From the NCBI GenBank assembly GCA_029961745.1, contig CP124680.1, forward strand, positions 3,534,001-3,598,000: 64,000 bases of DNA, written 5' to 3'. A model generated the notes under the pieces. That model saw only the letters and a program-made list of their open reading frames with translations, was not told the DNA's origin and did not search any database. Below, in pieces: positions 57,611-64,000 of the stretch. The translations under genes and the position numbers were made by a program. This DNA comes from Nocardioides sp. L-11A (lineage in GTDB: Bacteria > Actinomycetota > Actinomycetes > Propionibacteriales > Nocardioidaceae). Numbering within the stretch: the stretch's first letter is position 1; the number at the start of each line of letters is the position of its first letter.

Positions 57611-58212
57611 ATCCCTATCCCCCTGCCCCGTGGCACATGCACGGCTCCCTGTGGCTGTCCGTGTTCCGTCTCGGCCGCGCCGTCGACGCCCACCATCCGG
57701 CCGGGACGTACGGCGTCGCGCTGGTCTCCTACGAGGAGCCGAGCCCGCTGACCTACCACGAGCTGCTGCTCGCCCGGACGACCAAGGACAGCGCCGGCAA
57801 GGGCGCCGTGACGATCACCGACATCTGGGTCGACTCTCCAGCGTCGCAGGCCGGCGGCCGTGCCCTGTGGGCGATCCCCAAGGAGCTGTGCGACTTCGAC
57901 CTCGACACCTCCTTCCGCGGGCCGGTCACCTCGACGGACTGGACGGCGACCGTCGAGCGGCGACCGATCGTGGAGGCGTCCTTCACCGATGTGTCCCGCG
58001 CCGCGCTCCGGGTGCCCTTCACCGGCCGGGTCGAGCAGCCCGGCATCCCCGAGCACCCGGAGACCGCCCACGTGGTCATGAAGGGCAACGCGAAGGCGCT
58101 GCCGTGCCGGGGCCGGTGGAGCTTCGCCGCCGACGGGCCGCTCGGGTTCATGCGGGAGGCGCGACAGCTCGGCTCGTTCCGGATGGCCGGCTTCCGGCTC
58201 GCGTTCGACTGA
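57607..58212 (+). CDS. Acetoacetate decarboxylase-like protein
   Basis: 201 residues. The beta-barrel pattern YPPAPWHMHGSLWLSVFRL, VALVSYEEPSPLTYHELLLA, ITDIWVDSPASQAGGRALW and AIPKELCDFDL matches the ADC superfamily (the conserved 'IPK' carries the lysine region). Family members decarboxylate or act as aldolases/dehydratases through a Schiff-base lysine; whether this one is catalytic is not certain. Ends in a convergent hairpin. Confidence 0.75.
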   Translation: MNPYPPAPWHMHGSLWLSVFRLGRAVDAHHPAGTYGVALVSYEEPSPLTYHELLLARTTKDSAGKGAVTITDIWVDSPASQAGGRALWAIPKELCDFDLDTSFRGPVTSTDWTATVERRPIVEASFTDVSRAALRVPFTGRVEQPGIPEHPETAHVVMKGNAKALPCRGRWSFAADGPLGFMREARQLGSFRMAGFRLAFD

Positions 58213-58229
58213 GTGGAACGCCGGGCGTT

Positions 58230-58249
58230 GCGGTTTGGGACCAAACCGC
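58230..58249. terminator. Hairpin between convergent genes
   Basis: GCGGTTTGG-GA-CCAAACCGC (58230-58249), perfect 9-bp arms. A related but imperfect copy (GTGCGGTTTGTGCCCAA) follows at 58269-58285. Bidirectional terminator, possibly a degenerate repeat. Confidence 0.55.
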
Positions 58250-58294
58250 GACATTTCGGGCCCGGGACGTGCGGTTTGTGCCCAATCGGGGCGC

Positions 58295-58549
58295 TTAAGG
58301 GGCGTCAGCGTCGCGCTCGCCGAGTGCTGACGCAGCATCGCCGCCATGCTCGGCGAGGGCACGGCGCGAGGCGTCCTTGATCTCGAAGATCTCGGTGGCG
58401 AACCCACCGACGGCCGCCGCGACCTCGCCGACGGCGCGGGTCACGATGGTCGCGACCTCGCCGACGGCCTGGGCTGCGGCCTCGGCGCCGGCCTGGAGCG
58501 CGTCCTTGGTGATCTCGCCCCTGGTCAGGTGGTCCCGTCCGTCGCTCAT
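58295..58549 (-). CDS. Small helical protein of unknown function (84 aa)
   Basis: An Ala/Gly/Val-rich amphipathic helix (AGAEAAAQAVGEVATIVTRA, VGEVAAAVGGFATEIFEIKD) with charged ends. It resembles granule- or membrane-associated helical proteins (phasin-like) in composition, but no homologue is identified. ATG 58549; 25 nt downstream of the desaturase stop, so it may be in the same transcript. Confidence 0.65.
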   Translation of the reverse strand: MSDGRDHLTRGEITKDALQAGAEAAAQAVGEVATIVTRAVGEVAAAVGGFATEIFEIKDASRRALAEHGGDAASALGERDADAP

Positions 58550-58574
58550 GTCGGCCAGTCTCCCCCGAGCACCG

Positions 58575-59717
58575 TCAGGCTGCCAACGAGTCCTCGATCA
58601 CGGCCTCGGGGCCGCGCACCGGCGCCGCCTTCGCCTGCCCGCCGGGGAAGGAGTAGCGGACGATCTTCTTGAACACGCTGAACAGCTGCTGGCGCAGGCG
58701 GCCGGTGTTGTAGGGCAGGCCGTAGCGCTCGCAGATCTCCTGCACCTCGACCGCCATCTCCGGGTAGCGCCGGGCCGGCAGGTCCGGGAACAGGTGGTGC
58801 TCGATCTGGTGCGAGAGGTTGCCGCTCATCAGGTGCATCAGCTTGCTGCCCCTGATGTTGGCGGAGCCGAGCATCTGGCGCAGGTACCACTGGCCGCGGG
58901 TCTCGTTCGCGGTCTCCTCCTCGGAGAACGACGCGACGCCGGCCGGGAAGTGACCGCAGAAGATGATGTTGAACGCCCACACGTTGCGCACCAGGTTGGC
59001 GGTGGCATTGCCCAGGAACGTCAGCGGGAACAGCGGACCGGTCAGGGCCGGGAAGAGCACGTAGTCCTTGAGCGCCTGGCGCCGGATTTTGCGCATCAGG
59101 CCCGGGTAGAGCGGCTTGTTGTCGGCGAGCTTGCGCTTGCCCGAGACGATGTTCTCGACCTCGAGGTCGTGCAGCGCGACACCCCACTCGAAGAACGTCA
59201 TCAGCAGGAACGCGTAGAGCGGGTTGCCGAGGTAGTAGGGGTGCCACTTCTGATCCGGGTCCATCCGCAGGATGCCGTAGCCCACGTCGCGGTCCTTGCC
59301 CACGATGTTCGTGAACGTGTGGTGGATGTAGTTGTGGGAGTACTTCCACTGCTCGCCGGGGCAGACGGTGTCCCAGTCGAACATCCGGGAGTTGAACGCC
59401 GGGTCGCCCAGGAAGTCGTACTGCCCGTGCATGACGTTGTGCCCGATCTCCATGTTGTCGAGGATCTTCGACACGCTCAGGCAGGCGACCGCGGGCAGCC
59501 AGCCGATGACGGGCAGGTAGAACAGTGCGCGGCCGGCGATCTCCATCGTGCGCTGGGTGGTGACGACCTTGCGGAGGTACGCCGCGTCGGCCTCGCCGAG
59601 GTCGGCGATGATGCGCTGGCGCAGGGCGTCGAGCTCGGTGCCGAGCCGGTCGATCTGCTCGGCGGTGAGGCCGTGGTACTTCTCGTCGGCCAGGGGGCTC
59701 AGGGTGTCGGTGCTCAT
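58575..59717 (-). CDS. Membrane fatty-acid desaturase (DesA3-like)
   Basis: 380 residues. Three histidine boxes: HNVMHG, HNYIHH (SHNYIHHTFTNIVGKD) and HQIEHH (SHQIEHHLFPDLPARR), with four hydrophobic segments. Di-iron acyl-CoA delta-9-type desaturase; makes oleate-type lipids using electrons from the reductase encoded 9 nt upstream. Pair order matches mycobacterial Rv3230c-Rv3229c. Confidence 0.95.
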   Translation of the reverse strand: MSTDTLSPLADEKYHGLTAEQIDRLGTELDALRQRIIADLGEADAAYLRKVVTTQRTMEIAGRALFYLPVIGWLPAVACLSVSKILDNMEIGHNVMHGQYDFLGDPAFNSRMFDWDTVCPGEQWKYSHNYIHHTFTNIVGKDRDVGYGILRMDPDQKWHPYYLGNPLYAFLLMTFFEWGVALHDLEVENIVSGKRKLADNKPLYPGLMRKIRRQALKDYVLFPALTGPLFPLTFLGNATANLVRNVWAFNIIFCGHFPAGVASFSEEETANETRGQWYLRQMLGSANIRGSKLMHLMSGNLSHQIEHHLFPDLPARRYPEMAVEVQEICERYGLPYNTGRLRQQLFSVFKKIVRYSFPGGQAKAAPVRGPEAVIEDSLAA

Positions 59718-59726
59718 GGGATCTCC

Positions 59727-60896
59727 TCAGAGGTCGATGTGGCAGTCGCCGGCGGCGGCGGTGACGCAGATGCGGATCTCCTCGTCCGACAGGGAGGACT
59801 CCTCGCCGGTGAGGACGTTGCGGACGGTGCCGGCGGTCAAGGTGGCGGTGCAGGAGAAGCAGATGCCCATCCGGCAGCCGAACTCCGGCTCCAGGCCCAG
59901 CTCCTCGGCCTGTTCCAGCAGGCTGGCGCCGGTGGCGGCGGTCGACGCTCCGGAGCGGGTGAAGGACACCTCGCCCTCGATCACCTCGCCGGGCGAGGCA
60001 GCCCGGGCGACGGCGGGCTTGAAGAACTCCATCCGCAACCGCGGCGAGAGCTCGCCCGCGGCGTCGGCGTAGGCGCCCTTGACCAGCTCGACCAGGCCGG
60101 CCGGGCCGCAGAGCCAGGTGTCGGTGTCGCGGTAGTCGGGCACCAGGCGGCGCAGCTCGAACTCGCTGAACTGCTGGTCGCCGTGGCGCAGGTGGACGTC
60201 GACGCCGTTGTCGGCGGCCGCGATCTCGGCGAGCTCGTCGGCGAAGATCTGGTCCTCGGGGCTGCGCGCGAAGTGCAGGAAGGTCACCCGGCGCCCGGCG
60301 TGGCCGTCGTACCCGTCACGGAGGAGGGTACGCACCATCGACATGGCCGGGGTGATGCCCGAGCCGCCGGTGATGAACAGCAGCCGGCTGATGGTCGGGG
60401 TGGCGGGACTCTCGACGAGGGTGAACTCGCCCTGGGCCTGGCTGAGGTGGAGCAGGGTGCCGGGCTGCGCCTCGCGGACCAGGTACGACGACACCTGGCC
60501 CTCGTCGTGGGCGCGGATCGTGAGCGTGAACCGCTCCCCCGGCGCCGAGGCGGCCGAGGAGATGGAGAACGCCCGGGTGTGCCGCTTGGCCGAGCCGGGC
60601 AGCTCGACGCCGACGAGCACGTGCTGGCCGGCGCGGTGACCGCGCCAGGTGCTGGTCGGCTGGAGGGTCAGGGTGGCGACGGGCGCCGAGCCGGTCGCGG
60701 TGTCGCCGGAGGTCTCGCGGTGCACGGACACGACGCGGGCGCGCACCTCGTGCGCGGTCCACATCGGGTTGAACCGCTCGAGGTAGCGGTCGACGCCGTG
60801 CGGGGTGGCCAGCGCCGCGGCGAGCCGCGAGCGCAGGAGCCGCCCGACCACGGGACCGGGGCCGCCGGAGACCGGCGGGGAGATGAGTGCAGACAT
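59727..60896 (-). CDS. Ferredoxin reductase partner of the desaturase
   Basis: 389 residues. FAD domain (HTRAFSISSAASAPGERFTL), NAD(P) domain (LLFITGGSGITPAMSMVRTL, TDTWLCGPAGLVELV) and a C-terminal [2Fe-2S] ferredoxin domain with FGCRMGICFSCTATL and a later Cys (ICVTAAAGDCHID): C-x4-C-x2-C plus the fourth Cys. Passes electrons from NADPH to the desaturase. ATG 60896 with GGAGG upstream; the frame beyond crosses operators. Confidence 0.94.
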   Translation of the reverse strand: MSALISPPVSGGPGPVVGRLLRSRLAAALATPHGVDRYLERFNPMWTAHEVRARVVSVHRETSGDTATGSAPVATLTLQPTSTWRGHRAGQHVLVGVELPGSAKRHTRAFSISSAASAPGERFTLTIRAHDEGQVSSYLVREAQPGTLLHLSQAQGEFTLVESPATPTISRLLFITGGSGITPAMSMVRTLLRDGYDGHAGRRVTFLHFARSPEDQIFADELAEIAAADNGVDVHLRHGDQQFSEFELRRLVPDYRDTDTWLCGPAGLVELVKGAYADAAGELSPRLRMEFFKPAVARAASPGEVIEGEVSFTRSGASTAATGASLLEQAEELGLEPEFGCRMGICFSCTATLTAGTVRNVLTGEESSLSDEEIRICVTAAAGDCHIDL

Positions 60897-60917
60897 CACG
60901 CCTCCTTCGGTGGGCGA

Positions 60918-60945
60918 GTTTGAGTGTACATCCGTACTCTCAAAC
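60918..60945. promoter_or_regulatory. DesT/FabR-like operator 1
   Basis: A 28-bp palindrome of the form GTTTGAG-n-GTAC-n4-GTAC-n-CTCAAAC, 22 nt upstream of the reductase start, with the core AGTGTACATCCGTACT. It lies between the reductase and its divergent TetR-family regulator. Confidence 0.7.
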
Positions 60946-60990
60946 TCTCGCCCGCACGCTCCTCCGGGGTCAACGATCCGACCGCGTGAC

Positions 60991-61008
60991 AGTGCACACA
61001 TGTTCACC
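60991..61008. promoter_or_regulatory. DesT/FabR-like operator 2
   Basis: AGTGCACACATGTTCACC, near-palindrome GTG-n-ACA-n2-TGT-n-CAC, 17 nt before the regulator start. It is close in pattern to the E. coli FabR site as I remember it (AGCGTACACGTGTTCGCT). Probably autoregulatory. Confidence 0.6.
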
Positions 61009-61024
61009 CACGTAGACTGACGCC

Positions 61025-61651
61025 ATGTCCCAGACCCGTGTCGAGCAGAAGGAGCGGACCCGCCGCGCCATCCTCGACGCGGCGCTCACGCTGTCGGCGG
61101 ACTCCGCCCTGGTCGCGCTGTCCCTGCGGCAGGTCGCCAAGCAGGTCGGCATCGTGCCCACGGCGTTCTACCGGCACTTCCCCTCGATCGAGGATCTCGG
61201 TCTGGCCCTCGTGGAGGAGTCCCTCGACACGCTGCGGGCGCTGCTGCGCGAGCTGCGCCGTACCGCCGGCGAGGACGCCGCGACCATGATCGACGGCTCG
61301 GTGGGCGTGCTCGTCGAGCAGGTGCGCCAGGACCACGCGCACTACGGCTTCATCGCCCGCGAGCGGTTCGCGGGCCCGGCGGGGGTACGCGACGCGATCG
61401 CCCGCGGCATCGAGCTCGCCGAGCGCGAGCTGGCCACCGATCTCGCCCACCTGCCCGGCACCGCCGCCTGGACCGAGCGCGACCTCGAGGTGCTCTCCGG
61501 CCTCATCGTGGGCGCGATGGTGATCACCGCCGAGCGCCTCCTCGGCACCTCCCCGGGCTCCGCGGCCGAGCAGCGGGTCGCCGACGACGCCCGGGCCCAG
61601 ATCCGGATGCTGCTGGTCGGCGCGCGCAACTGGCGCTCGCGGACCTCCTGA
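61025..61651 (+). CDS. TetR-family regulator of unsaturated fatty-acid synthesis (DesT/FabR-like)
   Basis: 208 residues. HTH: RTRRAILDAALTLSADSALV, then LSLRQVAKQVGIVPTAFYRH and FPSIEDLGLALVEESL, wording diagnostic of the FabR/DesT group, which senses acyl-CoA saturation. The divergent desaturase-reductase pair is exactly the target of DesT in Pseudomonas. ATG 61025. Confidence 0.92.
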   Translation: MSQTRVEQKERTRRAILDAALTLSADSALVALSLRQVAKQVGIVPTAFYRHFPSIEDLGLALVEESLDTLRALLRELRRTAGEDAATMIDGSVGVLVEQVRQDHAHYGFIARERFAGPAGVRDAIARGIELAERELATDLAHLPGTAAWTERDLEVLSGLIVGAMVITAERLLGTSPGSAAEQRVADDARAQIRMLLVGARNWRSRTS

Positions 61652-61709
61652 ACGTCGGCCTCGTCACGTTCGGTGGACGGCCGGCCGTCCCGGCGGCCAC
61701 CATGTCGCG

Positions 61710-62774
61710 GTGCCGATCGCAGCAGACCTCCTGAGCACCGCCGCCCGCAACGCCTGGGCGATCTCGCCCCTCGGCGACGGCATCGAGCAGTACGACGGCC
61801 TGCCGGCCAGCGTCCTCTCCGCCGCCCCGCACCGGCGGCTGGTCCGCTACGACCGGACCACGTCGGCGCGGGCCGGGCGCCCGGTCCTGCTCGTCCCGCC
61901 GCTCGCGGTGTCGGCGCGCTGCTTCGACCTGCGCCCCGGGCAGAGCCTCGCCGCCCACCTGCTGGAGGCCGGCCGCGCGACGTACCTCGTCGACTACGGA
62001 CGGATCACCTTCGCCGACCGTGGCATGGGCTTCGAGGCCTGGGTCGACGACATCCTCCCGACCGCGATCCGCGCGGTGCTCGCCGACCACGCCGCCGGCG
62101 GCGACCGGGCCGACGGCGTCGACCTCGTCGGCTGGTCGCTGGGCGGGACGATGAGCCTGCTCACCGCCGCCGCCCACCCGGACCTGCCGGTCGCCTCGCT
62201 GACCGCGCTGGGCACGCCGGTCGACTACACGAAGATCCCGGCCATCCAGCCCCTGGTCGTCGCCGACCGGGTGCTCGGCACCCGCGCCGTCACGGCACCG
62301 ACCGCCGCCCTGGGCGGAGTGCCGCGTCACCTGGTGCGGGCCAGCTACCGCGCCATGGCGCCACGGCGCGAGCTGACCAAGGCCGTGCACCTGGCGAAGA
62401 ACATCCTCGACGTCGAGACGCTCGCGCGCACCAGCGCCGTCGATGGGTTCATCGGCGAGATGCCGGGCTACCCCGGGCGGGCGTACCACCAGATCCACAC
62501 CCGGCTGATGGTGCGCAACGAGCTGGCGTCCGGCACCGTGCGGCTCAGCCGCAAGCGCGCGATCCGGCTCGCGGACGTGCGCACCCGAGTGCTGTTCGTG
62601 GGCAGCGCGAGCGACAACATCGCCGACGGTCCGGCGGTGCGGGCGGGCGTGGAGGTCGTCCCCGGAGCTCGGTATGCCGCCGCGGACGGCCTCAGCCACC
62701 TCGGCCTGGTCGCCGGGCCGCGGGCCGCCGAGCTCAGCTGGCCGCTGCTCGACGCCTTCCTCGACGCTCGGTAG
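61710..62774 (+). CDS. Alpha/beta hydrolase, PhaC-like
   Basis: 354 residues. Core VLLVPPLAVSARCFDLRPGQ, SLAAHLLEAGRATYLVDYGR and nucleophile elbow DLVGWSLGGTMSLLTAAAH, with late GVEVVPGARYAAADGLSHLG holding the His. It aligns in pattern with the PHA-synthase fold, but the elbow has Ser (GWSLG) where PHA synthases have Cys. It is therefore likely an esterase/thioesterase-like member rather than a polymerase. GTG 61710. Confidence 0.85.
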   Translation: MPIAADLLSTAARNAWAISPLGDGIEQYDGLPASVLSAAPHRRLVRYDRTTSARAGRPVLLVPPLAVSARCFDLRPGQSLAAHLLEAGRATYLVDYGRITFADRGMGFEAWVDDILPTAIRAVLADHAAGGDRADGVDLVGWSLGGTMSLLTAAAHPDLPVASLTALGTPVDYTKIPAIQPLVVADRVLGTRAVTAPTAALGGVPRHLVRASYRAMAPRRELTKAVHLAKNILDVETLARTSAVDGFIGEMPGYPGRAYHQIHTRLMVRNELASGTVRLSRKRAIRLADVRTRVLFVGSASDNIADGPAVRAGVEVVPGARYAAADGLSHLGLVAGPRAAELSWPLLDAFLDAR

Positions 62775-62815
62775 CACCCCGCGCCCCACCCGTCACACTG
62801 GACGGGCGGAACTGT

Positions 62816-62880
62816 CACTTGTCGGGCGCTGCAACGCCCGACAAGTGCAGGAATCGCCGGTCGACCGGCGATTCCTGCAC
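62816..62880. repeat. Two-module palindromic repeat, copy 2
   Basis: Module 1: arms CACTTGTCGGGCG (62816-62828) and CGCCCGACAAGTG (62835-62847). Module 2: a 36-bp perfect palindrome 62845-62880 containing the same core (GGAATCGCCGGTC) as 35116-35141. Orders are reversed relative to copy 1. Between convergent genes. Confidence 0.75.
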
Positions 62881-62887
62881 CCAGCGA

Positions 62888-64000
62888 TCAGTGACCGGCG
62901 TGCACGCCCTCGGGAGCATCGGCCTTGGCGGGCAGCAGCAGCGCCATCGCGACCACCACGACGCCGATCACGGCACCCGCGGCGAACGCCCACTGCAGGC
63001 CGCCCATGAACGCGTCGACCGGGTGCTTGCCCGCCTCGGCGAGGTGGTCGGTGCGGTTGGTCATGATGACGACCAGGAGCGCGGTGCCGATCGCGCCGGC
63101 GACCTGCTGCAGCGTGCCGAGCAGCGAGCTGCCATGCGAGTAGAGGTGCGGCGGCAGGTCGCCCAGGCCGATGGTGAAGACCGGCGTGAAGACCAGCGCC
63201 AGGCTGACCATCAGCGCGATGTGCAGCGCCAGGATGACGGCGTACGGCGTCTCGGCGCCGATCCGGCTCAGACCGAACAGCAGCGCCACCATGGCGACCG
63301 AGCCCGGGATGACGAGCGGCCGGGCGCCGATCCGGTCGTAGACCTTGCCGACCTGCGGGCCGAGCAGGCCCATGGCAAGACCACCGGGCATGACCAGCAG
63401 GCCGGTCTGCAGCTCGGTCAGACCGCGCAGGTCCTGGAGGTAGAGCGGCAGCAGGATCATCGAGCCGAGGAACGCCATGAAGCCGGCCGCCATCAGCACC
63501 AGCGACACCGCGTAGTTGCGGTGCAGCAGGGTACGCAGGTCGAGCAGCGGGCGCTCGGAGCGCTGGAGGCGGACCTGCAGCACGGCGAACAGCACGATCA
63601 GCACCACGCCGGAGCCGATCAGCAGCGTCGGCTCGCTCCACGCGGCGTTGCCGACCTTGCTGAGGCCGTAGACGAACAGGCTGAAGCCACCACCCGCGAG
63701 CACGACGCTCAGCCAGCTGATCGGGCTGCGGGTCGTCTCGCCGACGTTCTCGAGCTGGCGGAAGCCGAAGAAGCCGACCAGCACGGCGATCGGGAGCACC
63801 GTGACGAAGATCAGCCGCCACGAGCCCAGGTCGAGCAGGATGCCGGACACGGCCGGGCCGAGCGCCGGCGCACACGACATGGCCAGCGTGACCTGGCCCA
63901 TCACGCGGCCCCGGTCCTCGGCGGACACCACGGTCATCAGGGTGGTCATCAGCAGCGGCATCATCACCGCGGTGCCACCGGCCTGGACGACCCGGCCGAC
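62888..64000 (-). CDS. MFS transporter, DHA2 family (5' end beyond window)
   Basis: 371 residues seen. It begins within motif regions: GRVVQAGGTAVMMPLLMTTL (TM4) and VTLAMSCAPALGPAVSGILL (motif C, antiporter), so about 80-110 N-terminal residues are missing. 14-TM drug:H+ antiporter type, C-terminal tail ADAPEGVHAGH. No regulator is visible inside the window. Confidence 0.93.
   Translation of the reverse strand, partial: VGRVVQAGGTAVMMPLLMTTLMTVVSAEDRGRVMGQVTLAMSCAPALGPAVSGILLDLGSWRLIFVTVLPIAVLVGFFGFRQLENVGETTRSPISWLSVVLAGGGFSLFVYGLSKVGNAAWSEPTLLIGSGVVLIVLFAVLQVRLQRSERPLLDLRTLLHRNYAVSLVLMAAGFMAFLGSMILLPLYLQDLRGLTELQTGLLVMPGGLAMGLLGPQVGKVYDRIGARPLVIPGSVAMVALLFGLSRIGAETPYAVILALHIALMVSLALVFTPVFTIGLGDLPPHLYSHGSSLLGTLQQVAGAIGTALLVVIMTNRTDHLAEAGKHPVDAFMGGLQWAFAAGAVIGVVVVAMALLLPAKADAPEGVHAGH

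Overview
The window is high-GC DNA whose gene order is typically actinobacterial: argS-lysA-hom-thrC-thrB-rho-rpmE-prfA-prmC-Sua5-wecA-atp operon-DUF2550, plus a one-polypeptide Kgd-type 2-oxoglutarate decarboxylase and a complete mce lipid-uptake operon. Overall content (GTG starts, DUF6104 next to kgd, mce locus without mycolate genes in view) fits Nocardioides or another Nocardioidaceae; the genus is an inference.

Layout. 1-2.9 kb: 3' end of a SNF2-type helicase, convergent with a TetR/MFS efflux pair. 3.0-12.4 kb: a small HTH protein, then a run of minus-strand genes that nearly all carry Sec signal peptides. Four are paralogues sharing an N-terminal 'WNLAS-GVDASGK-F' motif, four conserved cysteines and a C-terminal '(Y/W)VP'. 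The others are an RCC1-like protein with a Lys/Ala-rich tail, a protein with a CBM-like end, and two more secreted proteins. 12.6-22.6 kb: a ten-gene mce operon on the same strand (ATPase, Mce-associated protein, two YrbE permeases, MceA-F). The mce promoter and the promoter at the head of the secreted run share a 17-bp palindrome and a 19-nt box, so the two blocks look co-regulated. This mce-linked secretome is the best candidate for an undescribed system.

22.9-47.2 kb: the conserved housekeeping block, all on the minus strand, in the order expected for Actinobacteria. It is interrupted between lysA and hom by an MFS exporter, a quinone-oxidoreductase-like enzyme and a SoxR-type regulator with a recognisable sox box. 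A tRNA-Arg(CCG) lies just outside argS. 47.4-53.8 kb: RNase H, a repeat cluster, an LCP-family envelope protein, a lipoprotein, kgd and a DUF6104 gene.

53.9-64 kb: an accessory lipid region. It holds an MMPL exporter divergent from a TetR gene, an unknown protein coupled to an acetoacetate-decarboxylase-like enzyme, a fatty-acid desaturase with its ferredoxin-reductase partner divergent from a DesT/FabR-like repressor (two operator palindromes between them), a PhaC/lipase-like hydrolase, and the 3' part of a second MFS exporter.

Intergenic regions are rich in palindromes. One two-module element occurs at both 35.1 and 62.8 kb, and other large unrelated hairpins sit at 44.0, 53.8, 56.8 and 58.2 kb. 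No rRNA, CRISPR array, insertion sequence or phage gene was seen.
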